This document shows positions 33,080 to 45,806 of a stretch of DNA of 64,000 bases, in pieces. Every line of letters starts with the position of its first letter. The first letter of the stretch is position 1. This DNA is from Musa acuminata AAA Group (Eukaryota; Streptophyta; Magnoliopsida; Zingiberales; Musaceae). The translations under genes were made by a program, and so were the position numbers. The notes below the pieces were generated by a model. The model was given only the letters and a program-made list of their open reading frames with translations. It did not search any database and was not told where the DNA came from. Where the stretch lies: contig NC_088342.1 of assembly GCF_036884655.1 (NCBI RefSeq), forward strand, positions 30,719,001 to 30,783,000. The letters run 5' to 3'.

Positions 33080-34603
33080 ATCTCCCCATGATGACAATCA
33101 ATTGATAACGGAGTTAACCTTAACTCCCCCTATCTATATGCCATAATTGAGATAAGTAATTCTTGAATTCAAAGCCTTTGAATTCAAGAGACATATTGAT
33201 AAGTTAAAATCATTTAACCTTATCAATACTCCCATCATGATTCCCATCATGATGTATCTCTCTGAAAATGATGTATGATGTCAAGACTCGACATCCATTT
33301 TCAAATTTCAAATATGAATTATGGTAATGATAGCAATTCATCATATGGTAAGATATCAACATGTAAAATTTGGAAGTAAGATTTTGATATCTTAACATGA
33401 TGCACATATTTCAAGTATTTTAGCAATCATAGCATTTCATTACATGGTAAGATATCAATACGTAGGACTATAATGCAAGTTCTTGATATCTTAACCTGAT
33501 GCAAACATAACATATTGCTAATATGGCAATCATAGTTATCATTAATTCATATATTTTCGATGATGCAAGCATTGCATAGCATCAATACACATATATCAGC
33601 TTCTTTCAACATAATATGACATTTATAGCATTAATTCATATATTTCTCCCCCTTTGTCATCAACAAAAAGGAGAACAATATAAACAACTTTTAAATATAC
33701 GTGCGATGCCATAAGTAGGTTCATGTCATTTATCTACATAGAGTGATAGGATACAAACATCTCAAGAAGAACATGACATGAAGTGAAAACTTCTTCCTTT
33801 TCATTTGTTATTATCTTTTTGCATGAAGGAGGAAAGCCAATTGTGTAGTTCAAATCGATAGGATATTAAGGCATGCTTTACAAGGATTAGGATATTTGTG
33901 TGAATCAAATCCTTACACATAAAAATATCTTCCTTTTATAAGAAGGAATCATCAAATCTATTTCTCAAGGAGAATATTTTTCACATGATAAGTCTAAAAG
34001 GTATGCATTTGCTAGATGATTCTATTTGTCAAAAATCAATGATGTGAATCAAACTATAAGTGACATATGTTTATTAAGTCCGAAAGAAAATAATGTATAA
34101 AATCTGATTGGAACTGAAAATTTAATTTAACACTTTTATACAATTGGACAAGACTATACAATCATGAAGACATGCTCATTATTATGGAAATTTCCAATAT
34201 GTCATTTTAGGCATGTAATGGCAATTAAGTGATTTGATTATTCAATCAATAAAGTCCGAATAATAATTTTAACAAATTTATGCATTCAGACACATCAACA
34301 TCATGGCAATACATCAATATCGTGGTAATATTTAACATCATGGTAATGTCTTATCAATTTCATGACTATGTTACTTTCTTATATCATATTTACCAAGACA
34401 CGAGGTTTTCAAAGTAGGTATTATAGAAACATGAAATCCGACAATGAGTAACGAGATTGAGCATATTCTCACCAATTAATACATCAAGTAACCATATCAG
34501 CGATTAGTAGTCATCAAGGCATTGTGATTAAGGTGAGTAATATAAAGAGTATACAACAACGTAATTGTTACAACAAGAGGTGATTGTGTCCACATATACA
34601 AGC
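33080..34603 (-). other. 3' non-coding region of N2
   Basis: AT-rich with no usable frame. A decayed PPT (atctcccc...) adjoins the LTR, and a PPT-like motif cccctttgtcatcaac lies near 33648. Unlike N1 I do not find the RNase H scrap at the expected place (near 34290). Confidence 0.65.
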
Positions 34604-35711
34604 TTATTCAGGAGGTGAAAAATTAAAGTGCCTAAATAAAGAGTCAAATTGTCGATGAATTTGCTGTAGTTCAGATAGGATTTGATCTTGTCGATGTTCA
34701 AGCCGATCTTGTCTTTGTTCAAATCGGTCCATCCGAATTTCAATGTCTTCGATAGATGATACATGAGCTTGCCCAAATGGATGTGTTTCCTCAAAGGGAC
34801 AGATCGGAGGAGATTGAGTACCCCTAAAGACTAGTGTTTCGGGTTCTGGTTCAGGTTGAGGGGGATCGGTTCTTCTAGGTATTCTAACCCAATTACTGTT
34901 TCTATAAACACATCTCAATCGATGAAGTAGATTTTTGTTTATTATGCTAAACCTATCTACTTTCATCACTTCTTCATCGGGTGGTATTGGAATATCGTAG
35001 GCTTTAAGTATTCTAGTGATTATACCACCATATGGAAGCATCATGTCTCTCTTAGATAGTTCTATCATGTTTTGTTGTATAAGGTATACAAAATAGATGT
35101 TATGTCCTTTCATGATCCAATACATGGTTCCTAATTCTATTTGACTTACTTCATCATGATGGTATTGTTTAGGGAGAATGATGCTAGTTAGGATATGATG
35201 AAGTACTTTAGTATTTAGTGGTAGTAGATGTTCACAGCTTTTAGGAACTATCACTAGGTTGGGATTACCGAAAACTGTTCCTAAGGCTTCAACATATGTT
35301 GTCCCAACCGTTCATTGTCCCACGATCCTCTAAAATAAAGTCCTCTATTTTTATGGGAATGTCTATCATGTCGTAAATGAAATTATTCGTAATGGAGATG
35401 TGTTGTCCTAAGAGATAGGCAGACATTCTTTCTTCTTCATCTACTTGTAGATTGTTGTAAAACAGTCTAACAAGTCTTGGATAGATGGGTTCACTAATTT
35501 GTAAAATAGAGAGTAGATCTAGGTTTGCAAACCATTGGATTGTCTCTAAGTCTCTTAGTTCATCTAAATCTACATGTTTTCCCTTATTGACACTTCTAAA
35601 TTCGAAAGAGGAAAATTTTTCAGCATGATATTTTGAATCGAAAAGGGTAAGATCAAAGTCTTCCACTAATCTCCTCTTCCCTTTGTCCCTTGAGGATCTT
35701 CTAGAGCCCAT
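34604..35711 (-). pseudogene. Accessory ORF of N2, two single-base deletions
   Basis: Homologue of the N1 ORF, starting at ATG 35711 (MGSRRSSRDKGKRR) and ending 34604. The frame is lost through one-base deletions near 35350 and near 35315 and reopens as 35254-34604. It shows the same WFANLDLL, LVRLFYNN, LGQHISIT and LPYGGIITRI motifs, Pro/Glu linker and Arg/Gln-rich coiled coil. The N1 nonsense site is a sense codon here and the N2 deletions are absent from N1. The lesions are therefore independent, and the common ancestor had one open frame. Function unknown, as for N1. Confidence 0.7.
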
Positions 35712-36594
35712 AACTACTGTTATTTAAGAGGATAGTAATAAGCAAGAGTAAATGAATCAAAAACAGAATTTAGAGGCTTCTTAGAGAATACCTTAAGTGA
35801 GATCTTCAAGAGAAGGAGAGATTGTTGATCTTTTATTTCGAAATAAGGAGTATTTGGGATGCTAAGAGGGGAGAAATGGAGGTGGAGAAGCTTTGGAAGA
35901 GTAAAGAGGGGAAGGGAGTGAGTTGGGGTCGGTTCCACTACCGGCCCTAGCTTGGTTTAAAAGGGGGCAGGATTGCGGGCGGTTGCACCGCTGGCTGGGG
36001 CGGTGCAACCGCTTGCAATAAGTGATAGCCGGAGGTGCTACCTCCAGCTAGGGCGGTGCCACCACCTGCAGGCGGTGAGCACTCGTTTTGACTACTGTGT
36101 GATCTAATTTGAATGTTTTTGACTTGAGAAGAATTTTTATTTGGAGCAGTCAACTTTACTTATGTAATTACGTAAGAATTTTCATTTTAAGATGAGAAAT
36201 TTTGCACGATCAAGATAGATCTAGTGACGTGCATACTCTACTTCAAATGTCGTACGCATGTTTATGACAGATTATCCAAGTTGGTAAGCTTTGCAAGTCC
36301 ATGACAAACTTTGCTTACAAGACATAAGTTTATGATATAGTTGGATTCGAACAAGTCAATTTGATGGGTTCGGAAATCCATAGGATATGTGAAGGGAGAA
36401 TCATGGGTTTCTAATTCTGAGGGATCGGATAGGATTGTATCTGCATTGCTCTTGTAATTTTAATTTTTTAATCCTCTTTTTGTTATTTAGGCTAGGGAGC
36501 ATCGCGTGTTCTTTTTGGATCTCGAGTTATGAATATCGAGTATCCAAAGAGCAGGATATTATTTCATGCTCCCAGCTTGGGATGGTTTACTTCT
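35712..36594 (-). other. Spacer between gag and the accessory ORF of N2
   Basis: Colinear with 6506-7360. It contains the hairpin cluster (about 35975-36080), the one-mismatch palindrome (about 36154-36171) and AT-rich sequence. Confidence 0.55.
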
Positions 36595-38177
36595 CTACAA
36601 GACAGGATAATTTTTAGGTACCCATTTACTTTTGGGTGCCTCAAAAACTGATCTACATCGTTTATCATGTTGCATAGAGTTTATCATGATTCCTTTAGGA
36701 ACCCAAATTAATTTGTTCAGACTAATTTTCTTGTATGGACAATAATACGTTTTGTGTCCATGTTTACAACAAAAGTTGCATTTGCTTTGGTGTCGAACAA
36801 GTAGGATGAGGCCTTTTATGAAGGTGGTTGGATTTTGGTGAGGATTTCTTATAAATTCAATTCCACTTCTTTTGGGAATGTGACCCTTGTTTGTAAGGAT
36901 CATGTTCAAAGACTTGCTACCAACCTCGAATTTCTTCAAGGTGTCCTTAAGTAGCAAGTTTTCCTTTTGGATAGTTTTTAGATCATGGCATTTTATACAA
37001 GAACCTAAACTATCATGATATTCAGTTTTTAACTTATCGAAATTACAAATAAGACTATCATGCTCCTTTTTTAGTAATTTATATTTTCTACTAATAATCT
37101 TGCATTCATCAAATAAGTCATGGAAGGCATTTAATAACTCATCAAATGATAAATCTGCATCAATTAAATTTGTTACCTCCTCTCCGATGGCCATTAAGGC
37201 GTAATGAGCAACTTGCTCGGTGTTGGACTCCTCTTCTTCGGACGCGCTCGAGTCATCCCATGTTGCTTTGAGCGCCTTCTTCTTTGATGTTCTCTTCTTG
37301 GCTTGGGGACAATCACTTTTGTAGTGTCCCGGCTTTTTGCACTCGTAGCAAATAACTTGGTCCTTTTTGGGTTCAAGTTTATTTTTTGTGTCATTTTTAA
37401 ACTTGTTTCTCTTAATGAATTTTTTGAATTTCCTTGTTAGAAGTGCCAAGTCATCGTCACAGTCCTCATCACTTGAGTTTTCTCTTAAGTGATCATCTAA
37501 AGTTCTAAGTGCCATATCCTTCCTGTTCTTCGGAAGGATGTCGTCTTGCTCTTCATGAGCCTTGCATGTCATTTCATAGGTCATTAATGACCCGATTAGT
37601 TCTTCAAGAGGGAAGTTGTTTAAATCTTTAGCCTCTTGAATAGCAGTGACTTTAGGTCCCAACTCTTAGGAAGGGATCTTAGAATCTTATTTATTAGCTC
37701 AAAATCCGAAAAACTTTTGCCGAGTCCTTTTAGACCATTGACGACATCCGTGAAATGGGTGTACATATCCCCAATAGTCTCGCTCGGTTTCATTCGGAAA
37801 AGTTCGAAAGAGTGTATCAAAAGATTGATTTTTGACTCTTTCACTCTACTTGTGCCTTCGTGAGTCACTTCGAGTGTATGCTAAATATCAAACGCGGTTT
37901 CACAAACCAAAACACGATTAAACTCATTTTTATTAAGCACACAAAATAAGACATTCATAGACTTTGCATTAAGAGTGAAGGTCGTCTTCTCCAATTCATT
38001 CCAATCGATCATTGGAAGAGAAGACTTCGAAAATCCATTTTCGACAAGATTCCAAAGTTCAAAATCCATTGAAATAAGGAAGATACTCATTCGGGTCTTC
38101 CAATAGGTGTAGTCCATCCCATTGAACATGGGTGGACGTGTAATAGAATGGCCCTCTTGGTTTCCGGCGTATGCCAT
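36595..38177 (-). pseudogene. gag of N2, broken
   Basis: Same SIRE-type gag as N1 and S, starting at ATG 38177. A TAG near 37880 (after CETAFDI) and a one-base deletion near 37654 break it. The 37662-36595 part is open and includes CYECKKPGHYKSDCP, an intact CCHC knuckle, and a second knuckle CNFCCKHGHKTYYCP. It ends at a TAG in the same place as the S gag stop. Confidence 0.87.
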
Positions 38178-38213
38178 CTCTCTTGGGTTTTAATCCGTTT
38201 GAGAGTTAACCCC

Positions 38214-38225
38214 GCTCTGATACCA
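38214..38225 (-). promoter_or_regulatory. Primer-binding site of N2
   Basis: The reverse complement is TGGTATCAGAGC, two bases from the LTR remnant at 38228. Confidence 0.9.
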
Positions 38226-38227
38226 TT

Positions 38228-38466
38228 TGTTAGGATCAAGAGCACTAAGAGGGGGGGGGAGTGAATTAGTGCAGCGGAAAACTTTCGACGATTAAAATCG
38301 CGTTCGTACGATAAGAGCGATTTCGATAGAAAATCCGATTTGTAAATCACTTTAACTTGTAATCAAGCAAGATGCAGTTAAAGCAAGTCTATGAAGGCAG
38401 TTTGCAGTTGTGACGGAAATTAGAATGTAAGCGTAAACTGAAATATGATGTTCGTACGATAAAACT
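38228..38466 (-). repeat. Truncated 5' LTR of N2
   Basis: Only the PBS-proximal 239 bp remain (G run, then cgttcgtacgataaaact). Sequence beyond 38466 is unrelated to the LTR. Confidence 0.85.
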
Positions 38467-38883
38467 TTAAATTAGAGTGGCACAGCGGAAGCGTGGTGAA
38501 CCTAATTCATTGGTGGCAGAATAGTGGTAGAATAATGGGTGATGTGAATGAAGAAGATATTTGATGTACGAAATTATTCTGACGATCAAAAGATTTCTTT
38601 TGCCACCTTTGTGTTGGAAGTAGAGGCCGAGCACTAGTGAAAAAGAATAAAAATATGATTAGAAATGAATCAGAAAGTGATAACAAGAGGGTCAAGACAT
38701 TTGAATTTGAAAAAGGGAAGTCACCACAAAAGACCTAATCATGTGTGAATTGTGGGTTAAATAATGAAATAAGTCTGTGTTTTCAAGTGATTGGAGCTTG
38801 TTTTACCTACGGGAAGTTAGATCATAAAGTAAGAAATTTCCCATTAAACAAGAAGAAAGAGTAACTGCCTCCTAAGTCAACAG
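38467..38883 (+). pseudogene. gag scrap of chromovirus G
   Basis: Around 38790-38860 the translation ACFTYGKLDHKVRNFP is a decayed CCHC knuckle of gypsy gag, with two Cys positions lost. A stop follows KKKE. The sequence continues after the solo LTR at 40017 (STAHARVYAITEYD), which shows that the solo LTR split one gag-protease frame. Confidence 0.65.
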
Positions 38884-40011
38884 TGTTAGGAATGAGTTGA
38901 CATTAAGAGGCGGGGGGGGGGGGGGGGGGGGGGGGGGGTGGTGGGGGGGGGGTGGGGGTTGAATTAGTGTAGCGATAAAAATTACGTCGGTTTGAAAATC
39001 TCGTTGCGATTAAACTCGTTTTGGAAGATATTAACTTGAAAGCATATAGAAGAGTGTAGTGGATGCACTGGGTGGTACCACCGCTTGTAGCCTGACACTA
39101 GGTGGTACCACCACCCAATCTGGCGGTACCACCGCCTAGAATACTTGTCTCAAATATTGTGCCATGATGGTTTCACTTGTTTAGTCATTGTTTGGGCCTT
39201 TCTCTTTGGCCCAACACAACCCAAACTTAGGTCCAACTATCCCCTAATTGGGTAGCCCAATTCTAATCTCAATTATGTGCTAACTATGAATTTTAAGACA
39301 TTTACTAAGCTAAATAAGTTCGTAAGTCTAGGTTTCTTTCCGATGAGCTTCCGACGATCTTCCGGCGAACTTCCGATAATCTCTTGGCAATATTCCAGCA
39401 GACTCCCGACAAGCTCCTGGACTTCACGATGATCTTCTTGGTGAGTTCCAAAGAGCTTCTTCGGCAAGCTTTTGGACTTCTCGGTAAATTCTGATAAATC
39501 TTCCGACGAACGTTTGGACTTCTGACGAACTCTCGGACTCCCAACGAAATCGTGTCCTTGACTCTGAGACTTCATTTTTCTTTATGCCTTGCTATCGTAG
39601 TTAATCCTGCATAAATAAAAACCTACTTCGATCTAGACAATTATTACAAAGCTTGAATCATGTTGTTCGGCATGTCATTGGTTCCTCGACGCTTCGTCTG
39701 ATTCTTCGGTGTATCGTTCTCTCTTGCGGCCTATTGCCCAATAGGCTAATTGACCTCCGCAACTCCGATTTCCTTGGCATAATTTCTGCTCCTTAGCCTG
39801 ATGCCCGAACCCATGGACCGAAGCCTTCTATTGATATGTCGATCGATCCTTCGGCTCGACGTCCAATCTTCTGACACAGTTTTCTCCGACCCAACATGAT
39901 TTTTCCTGCTTCAATTGTCTCTTTTGATCGAAGCTACCTGCATCACTCAAAATGCATATCAAATCATAAACACTATCAATTGATTTCATTATCAACATAT
40001 GAGATTCAATA
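38884..40011 (-). mobile_element. Solo LTR, SIRE-type subfamily, inside G
   Basis: 1128 bp from tgttaggaat to gattcaata, flanked by AACAG (38879-38883 and 40012-40016), with no internal region. A long impure G tract lies at about 38911-38950. The hairpins here use a different centre (GGCGGTACCACCGCC near 39121) from the N1 type. Confidence 0.88.
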
Positions 40012-40016
40012 AACAG

Positions 40017-40560
40017 CCCATGCTAGAGTATATGCTATAACTGAATATGATTCTAAAGCTTCTGAATCAATGGTCGAAGGTATTATCTATGTGTCTGAAA
40101 AAAAAAATTTATTTGACCATGGTTCCCATCCATGTTTTGCTTTGTATTTTGCTTATCACTTGAGCATTCTATCTAGACCACTAGATTATATGCTATATGT
40201 AAATACGACTATTGGGGATTTTTTTGACAATAAACTTGATCCGATCATCTTGTCTGATTTCCATTGGAGAATACAAACTTTTTGTTGATTTGGTTCTCCT
40301 AGATATTTGGAGTTTTGACATTATCCTTGGTATGGATTGACTATATTTTTATAATACCAGTATATATTATTATATAATAATAATCACTTCTTGGCATACT
40401 AGATTAGCCCATCTTTTATTTTGAGAGTATTAGACATGATTTACCTCCTTGCCTAATGCATTCCAGGTGACTTACTTGGTTTGCCTCCAGATAGAGAGGG
40501 TAAAATTTCTATTGATTTGGTCCCCAAGACAACCCTAATATTTTAGCCTCCCTATAGAAT
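40017..40560 (+). pseudogene. gag-protease region of G
   Basis: The translation HARVYAITEYDSKASESMVEGIIYV matches the gypsy gag-protease junction but runs into shifts. The protease Asp motif is not clean (FDHGSHPCF where a DTG/DPG-type motif is expected). DIILGMDWL-like sequence decays near 40310-40340. Confidence 0.65.
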
Positions 40561-41480
40561 GTCACCACTCGAGCTAGAGGAATTGAAGAAGTAACTACAA
40601 GAACTATTAGATAAGGGTTTCATTCGACCAAATGATTCACCATGAGGTGCTCCGGTGCTATTAGTTAATAAGAAGGATGGAACATTGAGGCTTTGTATTG
40701 ATTATAGACAGTTAAATCAAGTGACCATAAAAATAAGTATCCCCTACCAAGAATTGATGATTTGTTTGATCAATTATAGGGTGCACGAGTATTATCCAAG
40801 ATTGATCTAAAAGGTCAGGTTACTATAAGTTGAAGATCAAGAAGGAGGGTATTCTAAAAATAGCTTTTAGAACTCGATATGGTCACTGTGAATTATTAGT
40901 AATGCCTTTTGGTTTGACTAATGGTCCTACAACTTTTATAGAACTAATGAATAGGACATTTCAGCCACTCTTGGGTGACTATGTAATTATATTCATTGAT
41001 GGCATATTAGTGTATTCAAGGAGTAATCAGGAGCATGAGAAATATTTGAGAAATATATTATCCATAGTAAGAGAAAAGAAGTTATATGCAAAGTTTAGCA
41101 AATGTGAATTTTGGTTGAATGAAATTGCTTTCTTAGGCCTTGTGATTTCAAGGAAGGGCATATCTGTTGATCAAAAGAAAATGAAAGCTGTAGTTAAGTG
41201 GGAAGTACCAACAAATGTGATGGAAGTTAGAAGCTTCTTGGGCATGACAAGTTATTATAGGAGATTTGTGAAGGGATTCTCTTGAATTGCTCAACCTCTT
41301 ACCAAACTCACTCAAAAGAATGTGAAATTTGTATGGGATGATGATTGTGAGCAAAGTTTTCAAGAGTTAAAAAGAAGATTGACTAGTGATCCGATTCTCA
41401 CTATTCCAAGTGGTAACGAGTGATTTGTAGTTTATATCGATGCTTCAAGAAAGGACATTGGATGTGTTTTAATGTAAGAA
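40561..41480 (+). pseudogene. Reverse transcriptase of G
   Basis: Readable motifs are [37 protein letters not shown] and, in the open part at 40830-41285, [51 protein letters not shown] and [19 protein letters not shown]. The catalytic FIDD is FIDG, so this copy lacks an essential Asp. Frameshifts lie near 40740 and 40820 and a stop at about 41283. Confidence 0.9.
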
Positions 41481-42060
41481 GGGAAAGTGATTGCTTATGC
41501 TTCTAGACAACTAAAGAGTTATGAACTGAATTATCCAACTCATGATTTGGAATTGGCAGCAATTGTTTTTGCTCTAAAGATTTGGAGGCATTACTTGTAT
41601 GGGCGAACATTTAAAATCTTTACTGATCATAATAGTTTAAAGTATATTTTTACTAAAAAAGAGTTAAACATGAGGCAGTGGAGATGGATAGAACTTATAA
41701 AGGATTATGATTGTATCATTCATTATCACCCGGGTAAAGCTAATGTTGTAGTTGATGCACTTAGTAAAAAATCTACACATTTTATGTCGACTTTGGTTGT
41801 GAAGCAATGAAAGTTATTGGAAGAAAATTATGATTTGAATGTTTTGAGAAAAAGGCAAGACTCGATGATATTGATGGACTCCATCCAATTGCAATATGGT
41901 CTCATTCAATAAATTAAAGAAGGATAACTATGAGATCGACGCTTAATCTACTTAAGGAATGAGGTAGAAAATGGATTGAAGTCGAATTTTCAAGTTCCAG
42001 CGGATGACCTATTGAGATTTGGGGATAGAATATGTGTTCTAAATGTCCCAGTTATTTAGA
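41481..42060 (+). pseudogene. RNase H and linker of G
   Basis: The 41487-41810 open frame carries [34 protein letters not shown] and [14 protein letters not shown], the usual gypsy RNase H sequence. A stop follows at about 41808. The tail to 42060 is a decayed linker leading to the integrase zinc region. Confidence 0.88.
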
Positions 42061-42590
42061 ACCAAATCCTGAGGGAATGTCATAATTCAAAGTACACTAT
42101 GTATCCTGGTGACACTAAAATGTTTAGAGATCTCCAAAGCCATTATTGGTGGGAAGGCACGAAGAAAAAGATTGCAATATATGTTTCAAAATATTTTACT
42201 TGTCAACAAATCAAAGCAGAACACCAGAAACCAAGGGGTTTGTTGCAACTTCTAGATATTCCTAAATGGAAATGGGAATATGTTACTATGGACTTTGTTT
42301 CAGGACCACCCCGAACTTCTAGAAAGCATGATGCTATTTGGGTTATCAATGATAGGTTAACGAAATCTGCACATTTCCTACCGATCAATATGACTTATTC
42401 TCTTGATAGGCTTGCATATTTATATATCAATAAAATAGTAAGACTTCATGATGTTCCAAAGGAGATAATCTCTGACAAAAACTCCAGATTTCTATCTAGA
42501 TTGTGGAGAATGTTACAGAAATCTATGGGTAGTAAAGTCAAGTTTAGCAATGCATATCACCCTCAAACTGGGAAGAAGTTGGCGACATAA
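42061..42590 (+). pseudogene. Integrase core of G, internally deleted
   Basis: The zinc region (QILRECHNSKYTMYPG, CQQIKAEHQKP) is followed by first Asp in TMDFVSGPP and second Asp in IISDKNSRFLSR. The sequence reaches FSNAYHPQT and then breaks off. The expected DGQSE segment with the catalytic Glu and about 100 residues after it are missing, so the enzyme is dead. Confidence 0.88.
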
Positions 42591-43170
42591 AATTATTAGC
42601 ACTAGACAAAGTACAAGAGATTACATAGAAAATTCAAGTTATAAGGAAAAAGTTAAAGACTGCTTAGAGTCATCAAAAGAGTTATGCTGACAATAGAAGA
42701 CGAGATATTGAGTTTCAAGTCAAAGATTTTGTATTCTTGAAGGTCTCCCCTTCTAAAGCAGTTGTAAGATTTGGGAAGAAAGGAAAGTTAAGCCCAAGAT
42801 TTATTAGACATTTTGAGGTTCTTGAGAGAAATGGTTTTGTCACTTACAAGATTGCCTTGCCACCATTGTTGTGCCATATACATGATATTTTACATATTTC
42901 AATTATAAAAAAGTATATACCTGATCCCTCTCATATCTTTAAGTATGAGCCGATGATAATCGATAAAGACTTATCTTATGTGGAAGAGCCTACTCAGATT
43001 GTTGATAAGAAGGAAAAGATCCTAAGGAATCAGGTCATCCCTCTAACTAAAGTGATCTGGTGATATCATTATGGGGAGGAAACAACCTGAGAGCTTGAGG
43101 AAGAAATGAAGAAAGCTTGTCCTCATCCTTTCGTTGAAGGAGGTATGATAAATTTAGAGGACTAAAATTT
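42591..43170 (+). pseudogene. Integrase C-terminus and chromodomain of G
   Basis: SYADNRRRDIEFQVKDFVFLKVSP, GKLSPRFIRHFEVLER and HIDILHISIIKKY-like motifs are followed by VIPLTKVIW, a stop, and then EETTWELEEEMKKACP, a chromodomain. This places G among the chromoviruses (Tekay/Del-like; not tested). Chromodomains direct integration towards heterochromatin. Confidence 0.83.
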
Positions 43171-43180
43171 TCTTTTAATG

Positions 43181-43189
43181 AGGGGAGTG
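43181..43189 (+). promoter_or_regulatory. Polypurine tract of G
   Basis: AGGGGAGTG immediately before the TGTAATATCC start of the 3' LTR. Confidence 0.85.
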
Positions 43190-45546
43190 TGTAATATCCC
43201 CCATTTTTTAAAATTTTGTAGATGCTTGTTTGTAAATATGAGGATTATTTAATATTTTTTATATTAAATAATTTTATATTAAAAGTTTATGGCTAGGGAC
43301 CTAAATGTGAATCTTAAAAAATTGATATGATTTGTCAAAGATTCACATTAATTTAAAAAAAATGGAGGACATGTGTCACTAGCTAACTTAAGTATGGTGC
43401 CACCTATGTTTGTTCTATGGATGACACATAAGCTCTTTTCATGCATGTGTGCTACCTTGCAATCCTTGTGTTAGCTAAACCTAAGTAATTAGATGACAGA
43501 TTAAAGGAAAACTTAACAAATGAGGGATACTTGTTGCAACCAGCATGAGTTTGAGAAGAGAAGGGAAGAGGAATTGAAGTAGTAGAAAAGAAGAAGCTTT
43601 GCTTTACTTGAGGTTTTGCATCAATTCCCCACATTTGGGAATCAAACTTCTCTAAGACAAGTATTCTAACCCCATCCCATAGTAATCCTAATATCTATTT
43701 TTGTTTTATTTCTACATAATTTCTGTTTCAATTAACTCAACAGATTTTGCAAAATATGAACTATAATTTCTGACCTTTTGTTGCTAAACTGATTATAACT
43801 TTCTGTTGGGAACTTAGATTCATGTAAAGTATGATTTATAGGAAACTAAACTCAAAATTATTTCTGTTCTATCCTGTTTTGAAATTTTTGGAATATAAAT
43901 ACAAACTAAAATATCTATTTTGATCGACCCTGTGGATTCAATAAAATAGAGTTGATGTTTTCAGACCTTTCGCAATGAAATTTTTTTTAACTCCATGTTG
44001 TAAACTCCAATTCATGAAAAACTTAATTTACATAAAACTAAATTGATGTATCTTTCAAACAACACCTATTTTGTATAAATTGGAGCATAATTGGTTATCC
44101 AAATAATTCATACAATATGCCTCTCATATTCTGCCAGAATCGAGCTTTGGTCGATTTCGCTTATTCTTGTTTCTTCTCTTTAGAAATTGATTTCAGCAAA
44201 AACCCTTACTTTAGTTGAGCTTTACATTATTGCTTTAAGTTCTTATATATATTTTTTTCCTTTATTTATTTGTATACCTGATTTTATTATGTAAAGTTCA
44301 TGTTTGTATCGTAATGTTTCGTATAGGCACATATATTCCGTTGTTCCGCATGTGTTTCCGATATGTTCAAATTTTATTATTTACACTATCCTTTTGCACT
44401 CCGGTGTTTGTGGGATAAATGTGAACCTTTGCCAGAAATAGTAAAGGGAGTTATGCTTAGAGCACGCGATGCTCTACCGACCCCCTATGACGTCACTCAA
44501 ACGTGGGTGGATGGAGCTCCTAGACGTAGGAGACTTATGTTTGGTGGTCATTCAGAAATGGATGAATCATATTATGTTATGATCCCACTTCACATTTTAT
44601 GTATTTGATATGATATCCAAAGCTTTGGTTATGTGTTTCTATGTGCGCTTTGGATAAAAATGAAATGAATACGACATAATATGTGTCATTTGAGCTTCTA
44701 TTTCATATTTGTTCTTTAATGTGCTTCGAAATGTTTATACGTCTTTGATATGCTTTGAAATATTCCATATGTCATGAATATACTCCTTATGCTAATGATA
44801 TGCTCCAATTAACCCTTACTCCATTGTTATAAACAAAACATACTTCGAATGATACAATATTGTAATTCTGCATTCGACGAGTGGCTATCTTTGAACTCTT
44901 GTATCTTCGCCTTGTATTTTGAAATATTATTTGTTCGAAATTGTCCTCTTTGTCATGGATATGTTAGTCGCTTGCTGAGCTTTATATGCTCACTCTATTG
45001 CTATACAATTTTTTTTAGGATAGCTTGTTGCTCGTTAAAATGTTTAAATTAGGCTGAGGTAGTGAAAGGGTAGAAGATTTTTGGGGCAAATCTTTCGTAG
45101 TTGAAAGGTGGTTGATCTATAAGTACATTTTGTATGTAATGAGATATTATCAACAAATCTGGATTGATGTATCTTGTAAATGTTTGAAAAGTACCTATCA
45201 TATTGGGATTTTGAGAATGTTAAGTTTAAATTGTGTAATGATATAAATATGTGGTACATGTTGGTTTTGTGATTGTATCGATTCCCACACTTATGGATTT
45301 ATAATGTGGTTATAGTTTAGTTGAGTTGGCTTTAGATTTTATGAATCATTAAGTGATATAATGTATGATTATAAACTGCACAGGTTTTATGAATTGTGGA
45401 TTATAGAGGTGAATTCTGACTTGAATGTTTTCTTAGTGGCCTCAAATGTGTGTTTGGATCCTGGATTGTTTATTGAATTATAATATTATCATTTTTGAAT
45501 TAGGTTCACACCTCTTTTATGGGAATTAAATTCAGGGGGCGTGACA
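43190..45546 (+). repeat. 3' LTR of G
   Basis: This 2357-bp LTR runs from TGTAATATCCCCC to GGGGCGTGACA, followed by CTCTC. About 43530-45546 is homologous, in reverse, to 46065-49850. It includes three decayed units of the 30-bp repeat that is expanded at 48063-48350. Confidence 0.87.
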
Positions 45547-45551
45547 CTCTC

Positions 45552-45795
45552 GAGTAACCTATGACCGGGATTATTTAGGATTTGTATTTAAAGGTGAATC
45601 AGTCTCATTATCGTGATCTCATCATGATTCCCGTTGCATAGATCGAAGGATATCACAATATATATATATGTGTATATGCAATAATTAATATAAAATGATA
45701 AAATACCAAATAATAATAATAAGTAAAAAGACTGTGTGTCAAGTCACACGTGCCATCACTCACGTGATTGGCTTGCAGGTCACTTATAGCTAGCA
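45552..45795 (-). repeat. 3' LTR of B, second part
   Basis: Continues the LTR from gagtaacctatgacc to agctagca, colinear with 2151-2387. The two parts of this LTR are separated only by G and its duplicated CTCTC. Confidence 0.85.
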
Positions 45796-45806
45796 ATCTC
45801 TCACTT
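45796..45806 (-). promoter_or_regulatory. Polypurine tract of B
   Basis: The minus strand reads AAGTGAGAGAT directly before the TGCTAGC start of the LTR. It identifies the LTR as the 3' one. Confidence 0.75.

Larger units (their letters stand above)
31600..38466 (-). mobile_element. N2: second non-autonomous SIRE-type element with gag and the accessory ORF
   Basis: Same order as N1: PBS (38214-38225), gag (38177-36595), spacer, accessory ORF (35711-34604), AT-rich 3' region, decayed PPT (33080-33094) and 3' LTR (31600-33079). The 5' LTR is reduced to 239 bp (38228-38466), after which gypsy gag sequence resumes, so no target duplication can be checked. Distances between parts are close to N1 (gag stop to ORF start about 884 against 856 bp). 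Confidence 0.87.
28678..45546 (+). mobile_element. G: Ty3/gypsy chromovirus with nested insertions
   Basis: Flanked by CTCTC (28673-28677 and 45547-45551); the uninterrupted target reads ccctctcgagtaacc at 2141-2155. The 5' LTR survives only as 28678-28997. Then come a copia-like fragment, N2, a gag scrap, a solo LTR, protease, RT, RNase H, integrase with chromodomain, the PPT and a 2.36-kb 3' LTR. All enzyme domains have stops or shifts, so it is old and dead. Confidence 0.88.

Noticed and set aside
40017..43170. Endogenous pararetrovirus as source of the gypsy-like RT
   Set aside because: The RT is followed by integrase and chromodomain and flanked by LTRs with a 5-bp duplication, so it is a chromovirus retrotransposon.
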